Below are positions 7,127 to 15,497 of a DNA stretch of 64,000 nucleotides, piece after piece. A program made the translations under genes and the position numbers. The DNA lies in the NCBI RefSeq assembly GCF_003966155.1, contig NZ_RXNS01000018.1, forward strand, positions 1 to 64,000, in the 5' to 3' direction. The DNA comes from Halomonas nitroreducens (GTDB taxonomy: Bacteria > Pseudomonadota > Gammaproteobacteria > Pseudomonadales > Halomonadaceae). Each line of letters opens with the position of its first letter. Within the stretch, counting starts at the first letter, position 1. Under the pieces are notes generated by a model, which did not search any database, was not told where the DNA came from, and saw only the letters and a program-made list of their open reading frames with translations.

Positions 7127-7960
7127 TTAGGGGGTTACGCTGCGCTGGTACTGGAGGGGCGTCATGCCATAGATGCGCTTGAAGCGGCGATTGAAATGGC
7201 TGAGGTCGGTAAAGCCATAGCGGAAGGCCACCTGATTGGGGGCCGCCCCCGCCGCCAGGAGGCGGCGCGCGGCATTGATCCGGCGGTTGAGCACATACTG
7301 GTGCGGCGTGATGCCGAACTGCTGCCGGAACAGGCGCAGGAAGTGGTACTTCGAGAGGTGAGCGGCCTGGCTGATATCGTCCAGCGACACATCGTCTTCG
7401 AGGTGCGCGAGGATGTAGTCCCTGGCCCGCAGCAGCAGCGCATCGGGCCGGCTCAGCCTGCCAACCGGCTCGTAATTGCCGGCACGCTGCACGAGGCGCG
7501 TCGCCATTCGGCAGAGGACGTGCTCCTGATCGATGCGCGTGCCCCACCGATGGGTCACCAGATTCGTGAGGTCCAGGATGGCACGGCGCAACTCGGGATC
7601 CTCGATCAGGGTCTCGCCGCACCGGAAGCTGCCGGCCCGCTCGCATCCCGCCGCATCGGCAAACAGCGCCTCGAGGTGGGCGGAAGGCACGTAGATCATG
7701 ACATACCCCAGCGCGCTGTCGCCCCCCGGGTGCCCATCGTGCACTTGCTCGGGATTGAACAGGATGATGTTGCCCGGCGGGCTGCGGTGGAACTGGCCGC
7801 CGCTGAAGAAATCCTGCCGCCCGGCGAGGGTGACGCCGAAGGCGTACTCCTCATGGGCATGACGGTCGTAGCTGAAATCGCTCAGCGCCGCCTGCAACAC
7901 CGTAAGCTCGGGAATATGCCGGCTCTTGAAGTAGTCGAACCGACTGAATTGCTTCGCCAT
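7127..7960 (-). CDS. AraC family transcriptional regulator
   Basis: The 277-residue protein has an N-terminal cupin-like sensor domain (HAHEEYAFGVTLAG; FNPEQVHDGHP) and a C-terminal pair of helix-turn-helices (about 175-272). The second contains the AraC signature ending GFTDLSHFNRRFKRIYGMTP. A GGGAGG site precedes the ATG. The organisation fits the family of AraC regulators that sit beside LysE exporters and sense the exported amino acid. A TAAGCT -10-like box lies upstream on the minus strand near 7990. Confidence 0.9.
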   Translation of the reverse strand: MAKQFSRFDYFKSRHIPELTVLQAALSDFSYDRHAHEEYAFGVTLAGRQDFFSGGQFHRSPPGNIILFNPEQVHDGHPGGDSALGYVMIYVPSAHLEALFADAAGCERAGSFRCGETLIEDPELRRAILDLTNLVTHRWGTRIDQEHVLCRMATRLVQRAGNYEPVGRLSRPDALLLRARDYILAHLEDDVSLDDISQAAHLSKYHFLRLFRQQFGITPHQYVLNRRINAARRLLAAGAAPNQVAFRYGFTDLSHFNRRFKRIYGMTPLQYQRSVTP

Positions 7961-8323
7961 GCCTACCTCCCGGAATGCCTCTCAGGCATAGCTTAGGCCT
8001 GGCCCAGGCCATGGGCTTGGACATTATTGCTGAAGTGGCCAGGGTTCGCCGATTCAGTGGCAGGGGGCGCATTCGGGGGCAGCGCCGCATGGCTGACGGG
8101 TGTTCAGGAAGGGGCCCTCATTGCTCATTGGCGCCCTCCCCCTGTCTCGGACTTCTCGGCATCCGAAGCCAACCTGCCCTCCATTGTCCTTGCCCTCCCA
8201 CCACCATTCATCACTCAGACCCCATCGGTCAGAAACCGAGAAGTCCGCGGCATCACCCGTCCCCCTCTTGGCTCACCGTGGTGGAAACCAGTGGTCATCT
8301 GCTGCCATGCCGTAGGGCATGGG
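7961..8323. other. Intergenic region without a convincing gene
   Basis: This 363-bp stretch separates the AraC regulator from the broken hydrolase gene. It contains open frames on both strands, but none has a ribosome site, family motifs or coherent codon use. The left 40 bp probably carry the promoter of the AraC gene. Confidence 0.5.
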
Positions 8324-8903
8324 CTACTCGCAATTGTCGAGGAAGTCATGCACCCGCTGTGTCAGGACCAGCGCAGCATCCTTGTCGTACGACGGGAGGC
8401 TGCTGTCAACGAACAGGTGCCTGTCCCCCGGATAGAGGAAGAGTTCAGCCTGCGTGGTTGTCTCGACAAGGGAGCGAGCCGCATCGAGATCTCCCTCGCC
8501 CTCGAAGAACTCGTCCCGGTCCATGCCGTGGATCTGGACCCGAACTCCCCGAGGCCAAGCAGCGCCGAACTCCGAGAACGGGACACACGCATGGAAAAGC
8601 AGAGCCCCGATCGCGCCAGCGCGGGTTTGTGCCAACTTTTTACGCGGGCATAACGTCGAGCGAGAACCCAGCGTAGATGAGTCCGTTGGGCAACCCTTCA
8701 GCGGCCGCAACACCGCGAGCAATGATCGTGCCGACCCCCAACTGCTCGGCGTATCCGACGCCCTCTTCCAGATCATCGAACACCTGGCCATCGTACAGGT
8801 CCGGAACGTGCACGGTGTGCCTCGCACATCGCAGCCCCTCAGCGAAATCCCGGACCCCCGATGTCAATCCATGTGCGTGATGGAACAACAATACCTGTGC
8901 CAT
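8324..8903 (-). pseudogene. Dienelactone hydrolase family protein, frameshifted
   Basis: Two frames together make one alpha/beta hydrolase of about 192 residues. The first (from the ATG at 8903) runs MAQVLLFHHAHGLTSGV... to YAGFSLDVMPA and hits TAA at 8640-8642. The second continues KKLAQTRAGAIGALLFHACV to the stop at 8324. Skipping the single T at 8642 restores the family sequence. The nucleophile elbow reads GFSLD (serine where many family members have cysteine, and D where G is usual), with the acid in HGMDRDE and the histidine in PGDRHLFVD. It is either a real pseudogene or a sequencing error next to a short A-run. Confidence 0.8.
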
Positions 8904-9125
8904 GTTGATAAGATTCCTCTCTCCATCGCGGGACTACCTGTCGGGCTTCGTCGGCCCTTCCTTGGCGCCTATCCAATACTGTTTCGCTTGAGCCGCTGGG
9001 TGGAGCCGCTGCCATCGACAGCGACAACATCGACCGGCGCCACCCAGTAGCGGCAGCCGTCGCGGTAAATCGGGGACAGACCCCAATTATCCCGGCCGTG
9101 TCATGGCGCGGCAGAGACGGCGCAC

Positions 9126-9476
9126 TCACTCGTGCTGCAGGATATTGATCAGCTTGCCGAACGGGTCGCGGACGTAGAACCGTCGCACGCCCCAGGGCTC
9201 GCTGACGGGGCCGTACTCGATGGGCACGTTCGCCTCCTCGAAGCGCGCCAGCGCCGCCTCGAGATCGTCGACCTCGATGGAGAGGTCGGGCACCTCGGCT
9301 CCCGAGCCGCCCTCGGCGCCGAAGCTCACCTGGACCCGCATGCGCTCGTCCGAGCCATAGGTGCGAAACCAGCCGTGATCCATGAGCCGCTCCAGGCCCA
9401 GCAGGCCCCCATAGAAGGCCTCCGCCTTGTCGAGGTCCTCCGTGGCCGTATTGGCCATGATGCGCTTGACCTTCAT
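9126..9476 (-). CDS. VOC family protein (glyoxalase/bleomycin resistance fold)
   Basis: A 116-residue single-domain protein. The start MKVKRIMANTATEDLDKAEAFYGGLLGL is the typical first beta-alpha unit of VOC proteins and FYVRDPFGKLINILQHE is the typical end. The pattern suits small metal-dependent lyases or dioxygenase-like relatives, but several metal ligands are not obvious, so catalytic status is unclear. GAGGTGACGG precedes the ATG, and a TAGGCT box lies at 9568-9573 on the minus strand. Confidence 0.9.
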   Translation of the reverse strand: MKVKRIMANTATEDLDKAEAFYGGLLGLERLMDHGWFRTYGSDERMRVQVSFGAEGGSGAEVPDLSIEVDDLEAALARFEEANVPIEYGPVSEPWGVRRFYVRDPFGKLINILQHE

Positions 9477-9659
9477 CCGTCACCTCGGCTGCTGTGTCCC
9501 TGGCGTTCTCGAGCAACGCACCGCCCATGCCGCATGCCTCGGCCGGATGCGCCCCACTCCCTCAGCCAGCCTAGAAGCTGGCAACGGGGCTGTCATGCCG
9601 CGGGATGGCGGCACGTCTGCCTGTTCCGCCATCCCACTGTCAGCAGTCGGGCCATGCCG

Positions 9660-10364
9660 TCAGGCCATCACCGCCGCCTCGCGGTGGGCCTGAAACGGCT
9701 CCTGCAACTGGCCGATCAGCGCCTCCACCCGGCGCTCCGCTGCCGCGAGGGAAGCGGCCAGCCGCTCCCCGCCCTCCTCCTGGTGCTCGACGGCCACCCG
9801 ATGGATGCGGGTGATGCCAATGAACGCCAGCGCCGTGGCCAGGCCGGGTTCCAGGTGATTCATGTGGGCCAGCTCGCCGCCGGGCTCGAAGCCGGCGCCG
9901 CCGCGTGACGACAGGATGACCGCGTGCCGCGGCCGGTCGGCCAGCAGGGGCGTGAAGGGATCGTCCGGGCGGCTCGGGTCATAGTCCACCGTGCGCCCCA
10001 TGCGCACCACCTGGTCCAGCCAGGCCTTGAGCGCCGCCGGCATGCCGAAGTTGTACAGCGGCGCGCCGATCACCATGACGTCGGCGGCCGCCAGTTCGTC
10101 GATCAGCCGGTCGCTCTCGGCGAGCACCTCCGCCATCCACGGCTCCTGGCGTTCCGGGGGCGTGAAGGCGGCCTGGATCCACCGCTGGTCGATGAAGGAC
10201 GGCGGGCTGCCGCCCACATCGCGATGGGTCACGGTGGTGGCCGGCTGGCGAGCCTGCCAGCCGGTGACGAAGCGCTGGGTGAGGCGACGGCTGAGGGAAC
10301 CGTGCGCGTCGGTGCCAGCGAGACCAGGGCGGGCGCTAGCGTCCAGTTGCAGGATATGGGTCAT
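9660..10364 (-). CDS. azoR: FMN-dependent NADH-azoreductase
   Basis: The 234-residue flavodoxin-fold protein has ILQLDASAR (phosphate loop), APLYNFGMPAALKAWLDQVVRMG (FMN-binding and dimer helix) and SSRGGAG (isoalloxazine loop), all characteristic of AzoR. The enzyme reduces quinones and azo compounds with NADH and bound FMN in the cytoplasm. The ATG at 10364 is chosen because of the AAGGAG site; the open frame extends 12 codons further without support. It is divergent from a LysR-type gene, which probably regulates it through the inverted repeat at 10394-10412. Confidence 0.93.
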   Translation of the reverse strand: MTHILQLDASARPGLAGTDAHGSLSRRLTQRFVTGWQARQPATTVTHRDVGGSPPSFIDQRWIQAAFTPPERQEPWMAEVLAESDRLIDELAAADVMVIGAPLYNFGMPAALKAWLDQVVRMGRTVDYDPSRPDDPFTPLLADRPRHAVILSSRGGAGFEPGGELAHMNHLEPGLATALAFIGITRIHRVAVEHQEEGGERLAASLAAAERRVEALIGQLQEPFQAHREAAVMA

Positions 10365-10393
10365 GTCAGGCTCCTTGTCTTGTGAGTTGAACT

Positions 10394-10412
10394 CACTCAT
10401 CGTTGATGAGTG
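10394..10412. promoter_or_regulatory. Inverted repeat, candidate LysR operator
   Basis: CACTCATC and GATGAGTG are exact inverted copies separated by GTT. They lie in the 122-bp gap between the divergent azoreductase and LysR-type genes, and related ACTCA/TGAGT sequences recur nearby (10388-10395 and close to the LysR start). Its location and dyad symmetry fit a LysR-type binding site. Function is inferred. Confidence 0.5.
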
Positions 10413-10486
10413 ACTCGAGCCTATGCCCGGTCATGAAGAGCCACAAACGATGAATACTTGCCGACATAGATGAGATAAACTCACCC

Positions 10487-11398
10487 ATGAGCCCTCGCCG
10501 ACTCCCCTCGCTTGCGGCCCTGCGGGCCTTCGAGGCCGCCGCCCGCCACGAGAGCGCCAAGCAGGCGGCCGATGAGCTGTCCGTCACGGCCACGGCCATC
10601 AGTCATCACATCCGCGGGCTGGAGGATGCCCTGCAGCTGGCGCTCTTCGTGCGCAGGCCCCGGCAGCTGCTGCTCACTCCGCAGGGACGAGAGCTCTTCC
10701 AGACCCTGGAGGCGGCGTTCGACAGCATCGGGGAGACCGTGGAGCGGCTGCAGGCCCCGCCCGTCCGTCAGGCGGCCACGCTCTCCACCACCCCGGCGGT
10801 GGCCGTGCGCTGGCTGCTGCCCTGGGTATGCCTGCTGAGGGAGTCGCACCCGGCCATCGACCTGCGCATCCATGCCTCCCACGAACCGGTGGCGCTGGAC
10901 GGCGTGACCGCGGACCTGGCGATCCGCTATGGCGATGGCCAGTGGCCCGGGCTGGTGGCGGAAAAGCTCTTCGACAACACCTTCATTCCGGCCTGCAGCC
11001 CACGGCTGAACCTGAACGATCCAGCCGAGCTGCCCGGCCATCCGTTGATTCACTTTCGGCCCCAGGGCGCCTCGGTGACGCCCCTGGACTGGGCCGGCTG
11101 GCAGAAGCGGGCCAGGGTACCGGGGCTGGATGTCGGCGCCGGGCTGGTGTTTTCCGACGAGACCCACGCCGTCTCCGCCGCCATCGGCAGCCAGGGCGTG
11201 GCCCTGATGAGCCGCCCGCTGATCGCCGACGAGCTGGCCGAGGGGCGCCTGGTGCAGCCCTTCGGGCCGGTGCTGGAGGGCAAGCCGTTCTACCTGGTCT
11301 ATCCGCAAAGCCGTCGCGATGATCCGACGATACGGGCGATCCGCGACTGGGTACTGCGGGTACCGGGCGGGTTGTGCCCGCCATCGGACGACGCCTGA
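10487..11398 (+). CDS. LysR family transcriptional regulator (GcvA-like)
   Basis: The 303-residue protein has an N-terminal winged helix-turn-helix (LPSLAALRAFEAAARHESAK, then ATAISHHIRGLEDAL) and a periplasmic-binding-like effector domain. The sequence is of the GcvA/AmpR subgroup, with AIRYGDGQWPGL and GVALMSRPLIADEL in the effector domain. It is divergent from azoR and most likely controls it and itself. No special feature explains the effector. Confidence 0.9.
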   Translation: MSPRRLPSLAALRAFEAAARHESAKQAADELSVTATAISHHIRGLEDALQLALFVRRPRQLLLTPQGRELFQTLEAAFDSIGETVERLQAPPVRQAATLSTTPAVAVRWLLPWVCLLRESHPAIDLRIHASHEPVALDGVTADLAIRYGDGQWPGLVAEKLFDNTFIPACSPRLNLNDPAELPGHPLIHFRPQGASVTPLDWAGWQKRARVPGLDVGAGLVFSDETHAVSAAIGSQGVALMSRPLIADELAEGRLVQPFGPVLEGKPFYLVYPQSRRDDPTIRAIRDWVLRVPGGLCPPSDDA

Positions 11399-11415
11399 GG
11401 GAGTACAGCCTGGTA

Positions 11416-11452
11416 TCGGGGACAGGCCGGCTTCGCCCGCTGCTGTCCCCGA
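11416..11452. terminator. Hairpin with 10-bp arms between convergent genes
   Basis: TCGGGGACAG (11416-11425) and its exact reverse complement (11443-11452) flank a 17-nt loop. It lies between the ends of the LysR-type gene and the MFS transporter gene, the right place for a bidirectional terminator, but it has no T-tract. The same TCGGGGACAG string occurs near 9070. Confidence 0.5.
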
Positions 11453-11489
11453 GGATCTTCCGGGTGCCCGGCGACCGCCGCGGCCGCCC

Positions 11490-12773
11490 TTAAGGGCTGA
11501 CCGCGGGCTTTTCCGCGTCGTCCTCGGCGGGCTCCTCCAGAGGCTCACCCTCCTCGTTCTGGAGCTGGTGATCGTAGGCCGCCTGGAGACCGGAGTCCTC
11601 CTCCTCTTCCTCCGCGGCCTGGGCAATGTGGCCCGGATAGAAGGGCGAAAGGATGGCCGCCAGGATACCGAGCGCGGCGAACATGGAAAACGCATCGGCA
11701 TAGCCGAATCCATTGACCAGCCCCCCGACGACCGGCGAGCCAGTCGCCTGCCCGAGCGACACCGCCATGAAGGGCAGTACCGGCCCCATCGACAGTCGGC
11801 CCGGCAACAGACGGATACCGGTCATCAGGTAGAGCCCCGTCAGGCTCATGTAGGCCAGGCCGAAGACCAGCGCGGAAAAGGCCGCCAAGACCGGCTGGCC
11901 GGGGCTGGCGGCGAGCAATGCCAGGCTCGCGGCCAGCATCATCAGCATCAGCGATTGCGTGATCGGGGGGTTGTTGCGATCGGCCAGGTCGGCCACCACG
12001 GCGCCGCCGAGGCCGGCGATGCCCACCGCCAGCCATAGCCACCCGGTGGCGCCGGACGGCAGGCCGCCAAGAGTGACCACCAGGTCGGGCGCGAAGATCC
12101 AGTACGCGGAGGAGACGAAGCCCATCACGTAGGCAAACAGCGAGAGCCTGACGAGACGCGACCACGGCAGCTCGCTGATCGGCGGTGGCGGGGCGGCGTT
12201 CCCCGGCACGATCCGCGACACCGAGGGCAGGAAGAGCCAGGCGGCAATCACGCCGATGCCCGCCAGGACGGCGAAGGAGAGATACGCGAAACGCCAGGCG
12301 CCGGCCAGGAACAGGACCGTCGGCACGGCCACAATCACGCCGATGCTGGTTCCCGCGTTCATGACCGAGCTGACGCGTCCGTGCAGCGAGCGTTTCACCA
12401 GCGCCTGCATGGCCGCCGAGAGCGCCGGCATCATCAGGCCGGTGCAGATGCCGCAGGCGAACACCCCGGCGCCCAGCGTTAGCGCGTCGGAGGACTGGCT
12501 GATCAGCGCCAGGCCGCCGACGCCGAACGCACCGGAGAGCACCGCCGTGTTGCGGGCACCGAGATGATCGGTGATGAACGGCGCGACCACCGTGGCCAGC
12601 AGGAAACTGATCAGCGGCAGCGCGCCGATGATGCCGATCACGTACGGCGTGAGCTCCAGCTCGTCGCGGATAGGCGGCACGAACAGGCCGAAAGCGAAAC
12701 GCGCGAGCCCGTAGCTGATCGCGACCAGCGCCGCACCCAGGATCGCGAACCCTGTGCTTGTAGGAGACTTCAT
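11490..12773 (-). CDS. MFS transporter with acidic C-terminal tail
   Basis: The 427-residue protein has twelve predicted membrane segments. Major facilitator features include LARFAFGLFVPPIRDEL in helix 1 and FITDHLGARNTAVLSG in the loop between helices 2 and 3. It belongs to the YbfB/CynX-like group of uncharacterised exporters. After the last helix there is a 45-residue tail rich in Glu and Asp (EEEEEDSG... EEPAEDDAEK), which is unusual for MFS proteins and may be an adaptation of halophiles. Its ATG overlaps the stop of a 38-codon ORF. Confidence 0.85.
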   Translation of the reverse strand: MKSPTSTGFAILGAALVAISYGLARFAFGLFVPPIRDELELTPYVIGIIGALPLISFLLATVVAPFITDHLGARNTAVLSGAFGVGGLALISQSSDALTLGAGVFACGICTGLMMPALSAAMQALVKRSLHGRVSSVMNAGTSIGVIVAVPTVLFLAGAWRFAYLSFAVLAGIGVIAAWLFLPSVSRIVPGNAAPPPPISELPWSRLVRLSLFAYVMGFVSSAYWIFAPDLVVTLGGLPSGATGWLWLAVGIAGLGGAVVADLADRNNPPITQSLMLMMLAASLALLAASPGQPVLAAFSALVFGLAYMSLTGLYLMTGIRLLPGRLSMGPVLPFMAVSLGQATGSPVVGGLVNGFGYADAFSMFAALGILAAILSPFYPGHIAQAAEEEEEDSGLQAAYDHQLQNEEGEPLEEPAEDDAEKPAVSP

Positions 12774-12886
12774 GAGACCTCCGCCAGGCAGGCATGGGTG
12801 ATTCCGGCCGATTCCGGTTCCAGTCGCCGCCCCTGCCGGGCGATGAACGCGTGTTGGTACTCGATGTCGCTAGTGTCCTTGATCAC
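12770..12886 (-). CDS. Small 38-residue ORF coupled to the MFS gene
   Basis: A GTG start at 12886 has GAGGG 8 nt upstream. The frame ends in TGA at 12770-12772, which overlaps the ATG of the transporter gene (ATGA). The codons have the strong GC3 bias of the neighbouring genes. The product (MIKDTSDIEYQHAFIARQGR...) has no membrane segment and no recognised family. It may be a small protein, or a leader that couples translation of the transporter. Confidence 0.4.
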   Translation of the reverse strand: MIKDTSDIEYQHAFIARQGRRLEPESAGITHACLAEVS

Positions 12887-13261
12887 CGTGCATCCCTCAC
12901 AATCTGGGGTCGTGGCATGGCTGCAGCACCTTGGAGCGGCAGGCAAAGACGGGAGGGCCTGCGTCGGTGCCCTCCTCGGCACACCGACCAGAATGAAGCA
13001 GCCACGGGGATGCCGACAACAGCTCCCCCGCCACGGTACCAGATTCATGCCCGATCCGAGCTCGCCATGCGCACCCGCTCCTGTCCCGACACCGACATCC
13101 TCGCGCTTACCGAGGGCATTCCCGCTGCGGCGGGGGACGTGTCGGGCAGTCTCGTCTTGCCACCGCCCCCCGTCACTATGCCACCCTGCGGGAAGCCCTC
13201 GAGCGCCCCACGAGAGGCTATCTTCAAGGTTCCATGAACCGGAAAACGGAAGGAGAGCCCC
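12887..13261. other. Intergenic region without a convincing gene
   Basis: This 375-bp stretch lies between the divergent small ORF and the coiled-coil gene. Open frames on both strands lack ribosome sites, motifs and coherent codon use. Both promoters must lie here. The right end contains GGAAGGAGAG, the ribosome site of the coiled-coil gene. Confidence 0.5.
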
Positions 13262-13555
13262 ATGAGCGACAGGAATGCCTACGAGCAGAAGCTGCGCGCC
13301 AAGCTGGATGAGCTGCAGGCCGAGGTGGACAAGCTGAAGGCACGCGCCCGGGGGGCCGAGGCCGATGCGCGCATCCAGCAGGAGCAAGAGCAGGAGATCA
13401 ACCAGCTCGAGGCGAAACGGGACGACATGCGCCAGAAGCTCGACGAGATGCGCAACGCCAGCGACGATGCCTGGGACGACGTCAAGGCCGGCGCGGAGCG
13501 CGCCTGGAGCTCCCTGAGCGAGTCCCTCCAGCGGGCGCGCACCCGCTTCAAGTAA
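13262..13555 (+). CDS. Coiled-coil protein, sll1863-like
   Basis: The 97-residue protein is almost entirely charged amphipathic helix, with heptad-like spacing of leucines (LRAKLDELQAEVDKLKARA) over residues 10-70. It ends with a DAWDDVKAGAERAWSSLSES segment typical of small stress-related coiled-coil proteins resembling Synechocystis Sll1863. GGAAGGAGAG precedes the ATG. It has no signal peptide. The function is unknown, and association with a membrane or surface is only a guess. Confidence 0.75.
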   Translation: MSDRNAYEQKLRAKLDELQAEVDKLKARARGAEADARIQQEQEQEINQLEAKRDDMRQKLDEMRNASDDAWDDVKAGAERAWSSLSESLQRARTRFK

Positions 13556-13717
13556 CCCCTTTCCAGCGCGCCCGGCGGCGGCGCCCTCACGTCCCTCCCA
13601 CGCATTGGCCTCGGCCATGAGGTCCAGGGGCGCCGCCTGCCGGGATAACGCCCGGTGCAAGGGTGGCGTGCTAGCCTGGCGCCCTCCCCTCACGTTCCCC
13701 TCATCAGCGGATGGTTC

Positions 13718-14245
13718 ATGGAAGACATCGGCTTGAGATGGCTGCTGGGCCAGGGCGTCAGCCTGGTGGCCCTCGCCCTGTGCCTGGTGGCCTTCGCCAG
13801 CAAGCGCGACGAGCGGCTGTTCGTGCTGCTGCTGTTCGCCAACGTCGCCTTCGCTGCGCAGTTCGCGCTGTTCCAGAGCTGGGTGGCGGCCGGGATCTCG
13901 GCGCTGATCGTGCTGCGTATCGCCCTGGTACGCCGCTTTCCGCGGCACCGCGGGCTGATGACCGGCATGCTCCTGGCCACCGTGGCGATGGCCGTGATGA
14001 CCTGGAGCGGCCCGCGTGACATCCCGGCCCTGGCCGCGGGCCTGCTGGGCACCTGGGGCATGTTCATGCTGCGCGGGATCGCCATGCGCGCCGCCCTGGC
14101 CGGCGCCGCGCTGTGCTGGGTCATCAGCAACCTGCTGGCCGGCTCGCTCGGCGGCACCCTCGCCGAGAGCCTGATCTTCCTGACCAACGTGATCACCATG
14201 CTGCGCCTGCGGCGCGATGCCCGGCTGCGCCATATCCACGGCTGA
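13718..14245 (+). CDS. YgjV family inner membrane protein
   Basis: The 175-residue protein has five or six membrane helices. It opens with WLLGQGVSLVALALCLVAFASKRDERLF, which matches the start of the Imp-YgjV family. The ATG at 13718 is used because it fits the family length; the open frame begins 21 codons earlier without support. A TAGCCT -10-like box lies at 13672-13677. The family has no established function. Confidence 0.8.
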   Translation: MEDIGLRWLLGQGVSLVALALCLVAFASKRDERLFVLLLFANVAFAAQFALFQSWVAAGISALIVLRIALVRRFPRHRGLMTGMLLATVAMAVMTWSGPRDIPALAAGLLGTWGMFMLRGIAMRAALAGAALCWVISNLLAGSLGGTLAESLIFLTNVITMLRLRRDARLRHIHG

Positions 14246-14251
14246 GGCGCC

Positions 14252-14857
14252 TCACCGCCCTCCCGTGGTCAGCCGGCGGAGCTGGCGATCATGCACCCTG
14301 GAAAGCAACGCCAGGGCGCCGATCGCCCCGACCAGCGCCAGGGCCATGTCCGATTGGGTGTCCCAGACATAGCCCTGCGTCCCCAGGAAGGCGTCGGCGG
14401 CTTCCTCGGAGACCAGCGCCACCCACCACTCGATCAGCTCGTAGAAGGCACTGAAGGCCAGCGCCAGCGATACCACGAAGAGCCTGAGCCACCACCGGCC
14501 GTTGACCGCCTGCATCCGGATCAGCACTTCCCGGGCGATCAGGGCCGGCACGAAGCCCTGGAACAGGTGGCCCAGCTTGTCGTAGTTGTTGCGCTCCGAT
14601 CCCAGCCAGCCGTCGAAGAAGGGCACTTCTGCATAGGTGTAATGCCCCCCGACCATCAGCACCAGGCAGTGCAGCAGGATCAGCTGGTACACCAGCGGGG
14701 TCAGCCGGAAGCGCCGGTAGGTGAAGAGCAGGACCATGGCCCCGGCGATGGCCGGAAACACCTCCAGCCACCAGGTGGCCCGGTCCCTGGGCTCTAAGCC
14801 CGACCACACCAGTACGATGACGAAGACGACCGCCCAGAGGTATTTGATGCGATGCAC
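14252..14857 (-). CDS. DUF2238 (YjdF-like) membrane protein
   Basis: The protein has about 201 residues from a GTG at 14857 (MHRIKYLWAVVFVIVLVWSG). Longer in-frame starts at 14941 and beyond add a low-complexity hydrophilic stretch unlike the family. Conserved DUF2238 features are GGHYTYAEVPFFDW-like sequence (GGHYTYAEVPFFDGWLG), NNYDKLGHLFQGFVPALIAREVL, FYELIEWW and the final WDTQSDMALALVGA. Histidines and acidic residues in membrane helices suggest metal or proton handling, but the role is unknown. The start is uncertain because no ribosome site is clear. Confidence 0.8.
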   Translation of the reverse strand: MHRIKYLWAVVFVIVLVWSGLEPRDRATWWLEVFPAIAGAMVLLFTYRRFRLTPLVYQLILLHCLVLMVGGHYTYAEVPFFDGWLGSERNNYDKLGHLFQGFVPALIAREVLIRMQAVNGRWWLRLFVVSLALAFSAFYELIEWWVALVSEEAADAFLGTQGYVWDTQSDMALALVGAIGALALLSRVHDRQLRRLTTGGR

Positions 14858-14993
14858 CTCGAAACAAAGGATGGCGGGTGTGCCCTGCTGCCTTCCTCGG
14901 CCACTGGGCCACTCCCGCCGGCAGCCCATTGATTTACTCATAGACAGAGGTGTCGCCCGTGGCAAGGGGCGTGCCTCACACTCGCGGGGGCAC

Positions 14994-15394
14994 TTACCAA
15001 TAGTGTGATTTATTGAGTGCCTCGACACAGCGCGTCGCCCCGGGAACCGGCTCGATGGTGTCACCGGTCAGGGACTGCCCCAGCCAGCCCTCGGGATGAC
15101 TGAGCGTCAATGGCGCCTTCACGCACGCCTCGCCTATGGGGCAGAAGCCGACCTTCGCGTAGACGCCCGGATCGCCGTAGGTGAACACCAGATCGACCCC
15201 CTGGGTCTTCAGGCACTCGATGCCGAAGGCGATCAATTGCTGCCCCACGCCCTTGCCCTGGTGAGGTGTCGCCACGGCGACGGGCGACAGCAGGAAGGCC
15301 CCGGCAGCGTCTGGCAGGGTGAGTCGGCAAACACGCCGGCAAACAGCGCGATCACTTCCTGCGACCGGCCTGGATCCAGTGCGGAAAACTTTAT
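14994..15394 (-). pseudogene. GNAT acetyltransferase with internal deletion
   Basis: The C-terminal frame is a good YhbS-like acetyltransferase (LLSPVAVATPHQGKGVGQQL with the acetyl-CoA QxxGxG/A loop, then VYAKVGFCPIG). The N-terminus is present in a different frame upstream (KFSALDPGRSQEVIALFAGV, about 15394-15320). The two join near 15316-15328 and the roughly 35-45 residues normally between them are absent. A deletion with an out-of-frame junction inactivated the gene. No good start codon remains at the N-terminal end. Confidence 0.7.
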
Positions 15395-15497
15395 CTGCGC
15401 TTCCCTCCCCACCCTGGGTCATGGCCTTGAATCATCTTCCCGCATGGGAGGACTCCGGCAGTCCACGATATGGGCGACAAGTCGATTGCCACTCTCC

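Noticed and set aside
12770..14239. A 489-codon minus-strand open frame covering the coiled-coil and YgjV genes.
   Set aside because: It is the antisense shadow of GC-rich genes. Only its last 38 codons, downstream of a ribosome site, are kept as a small ORF.
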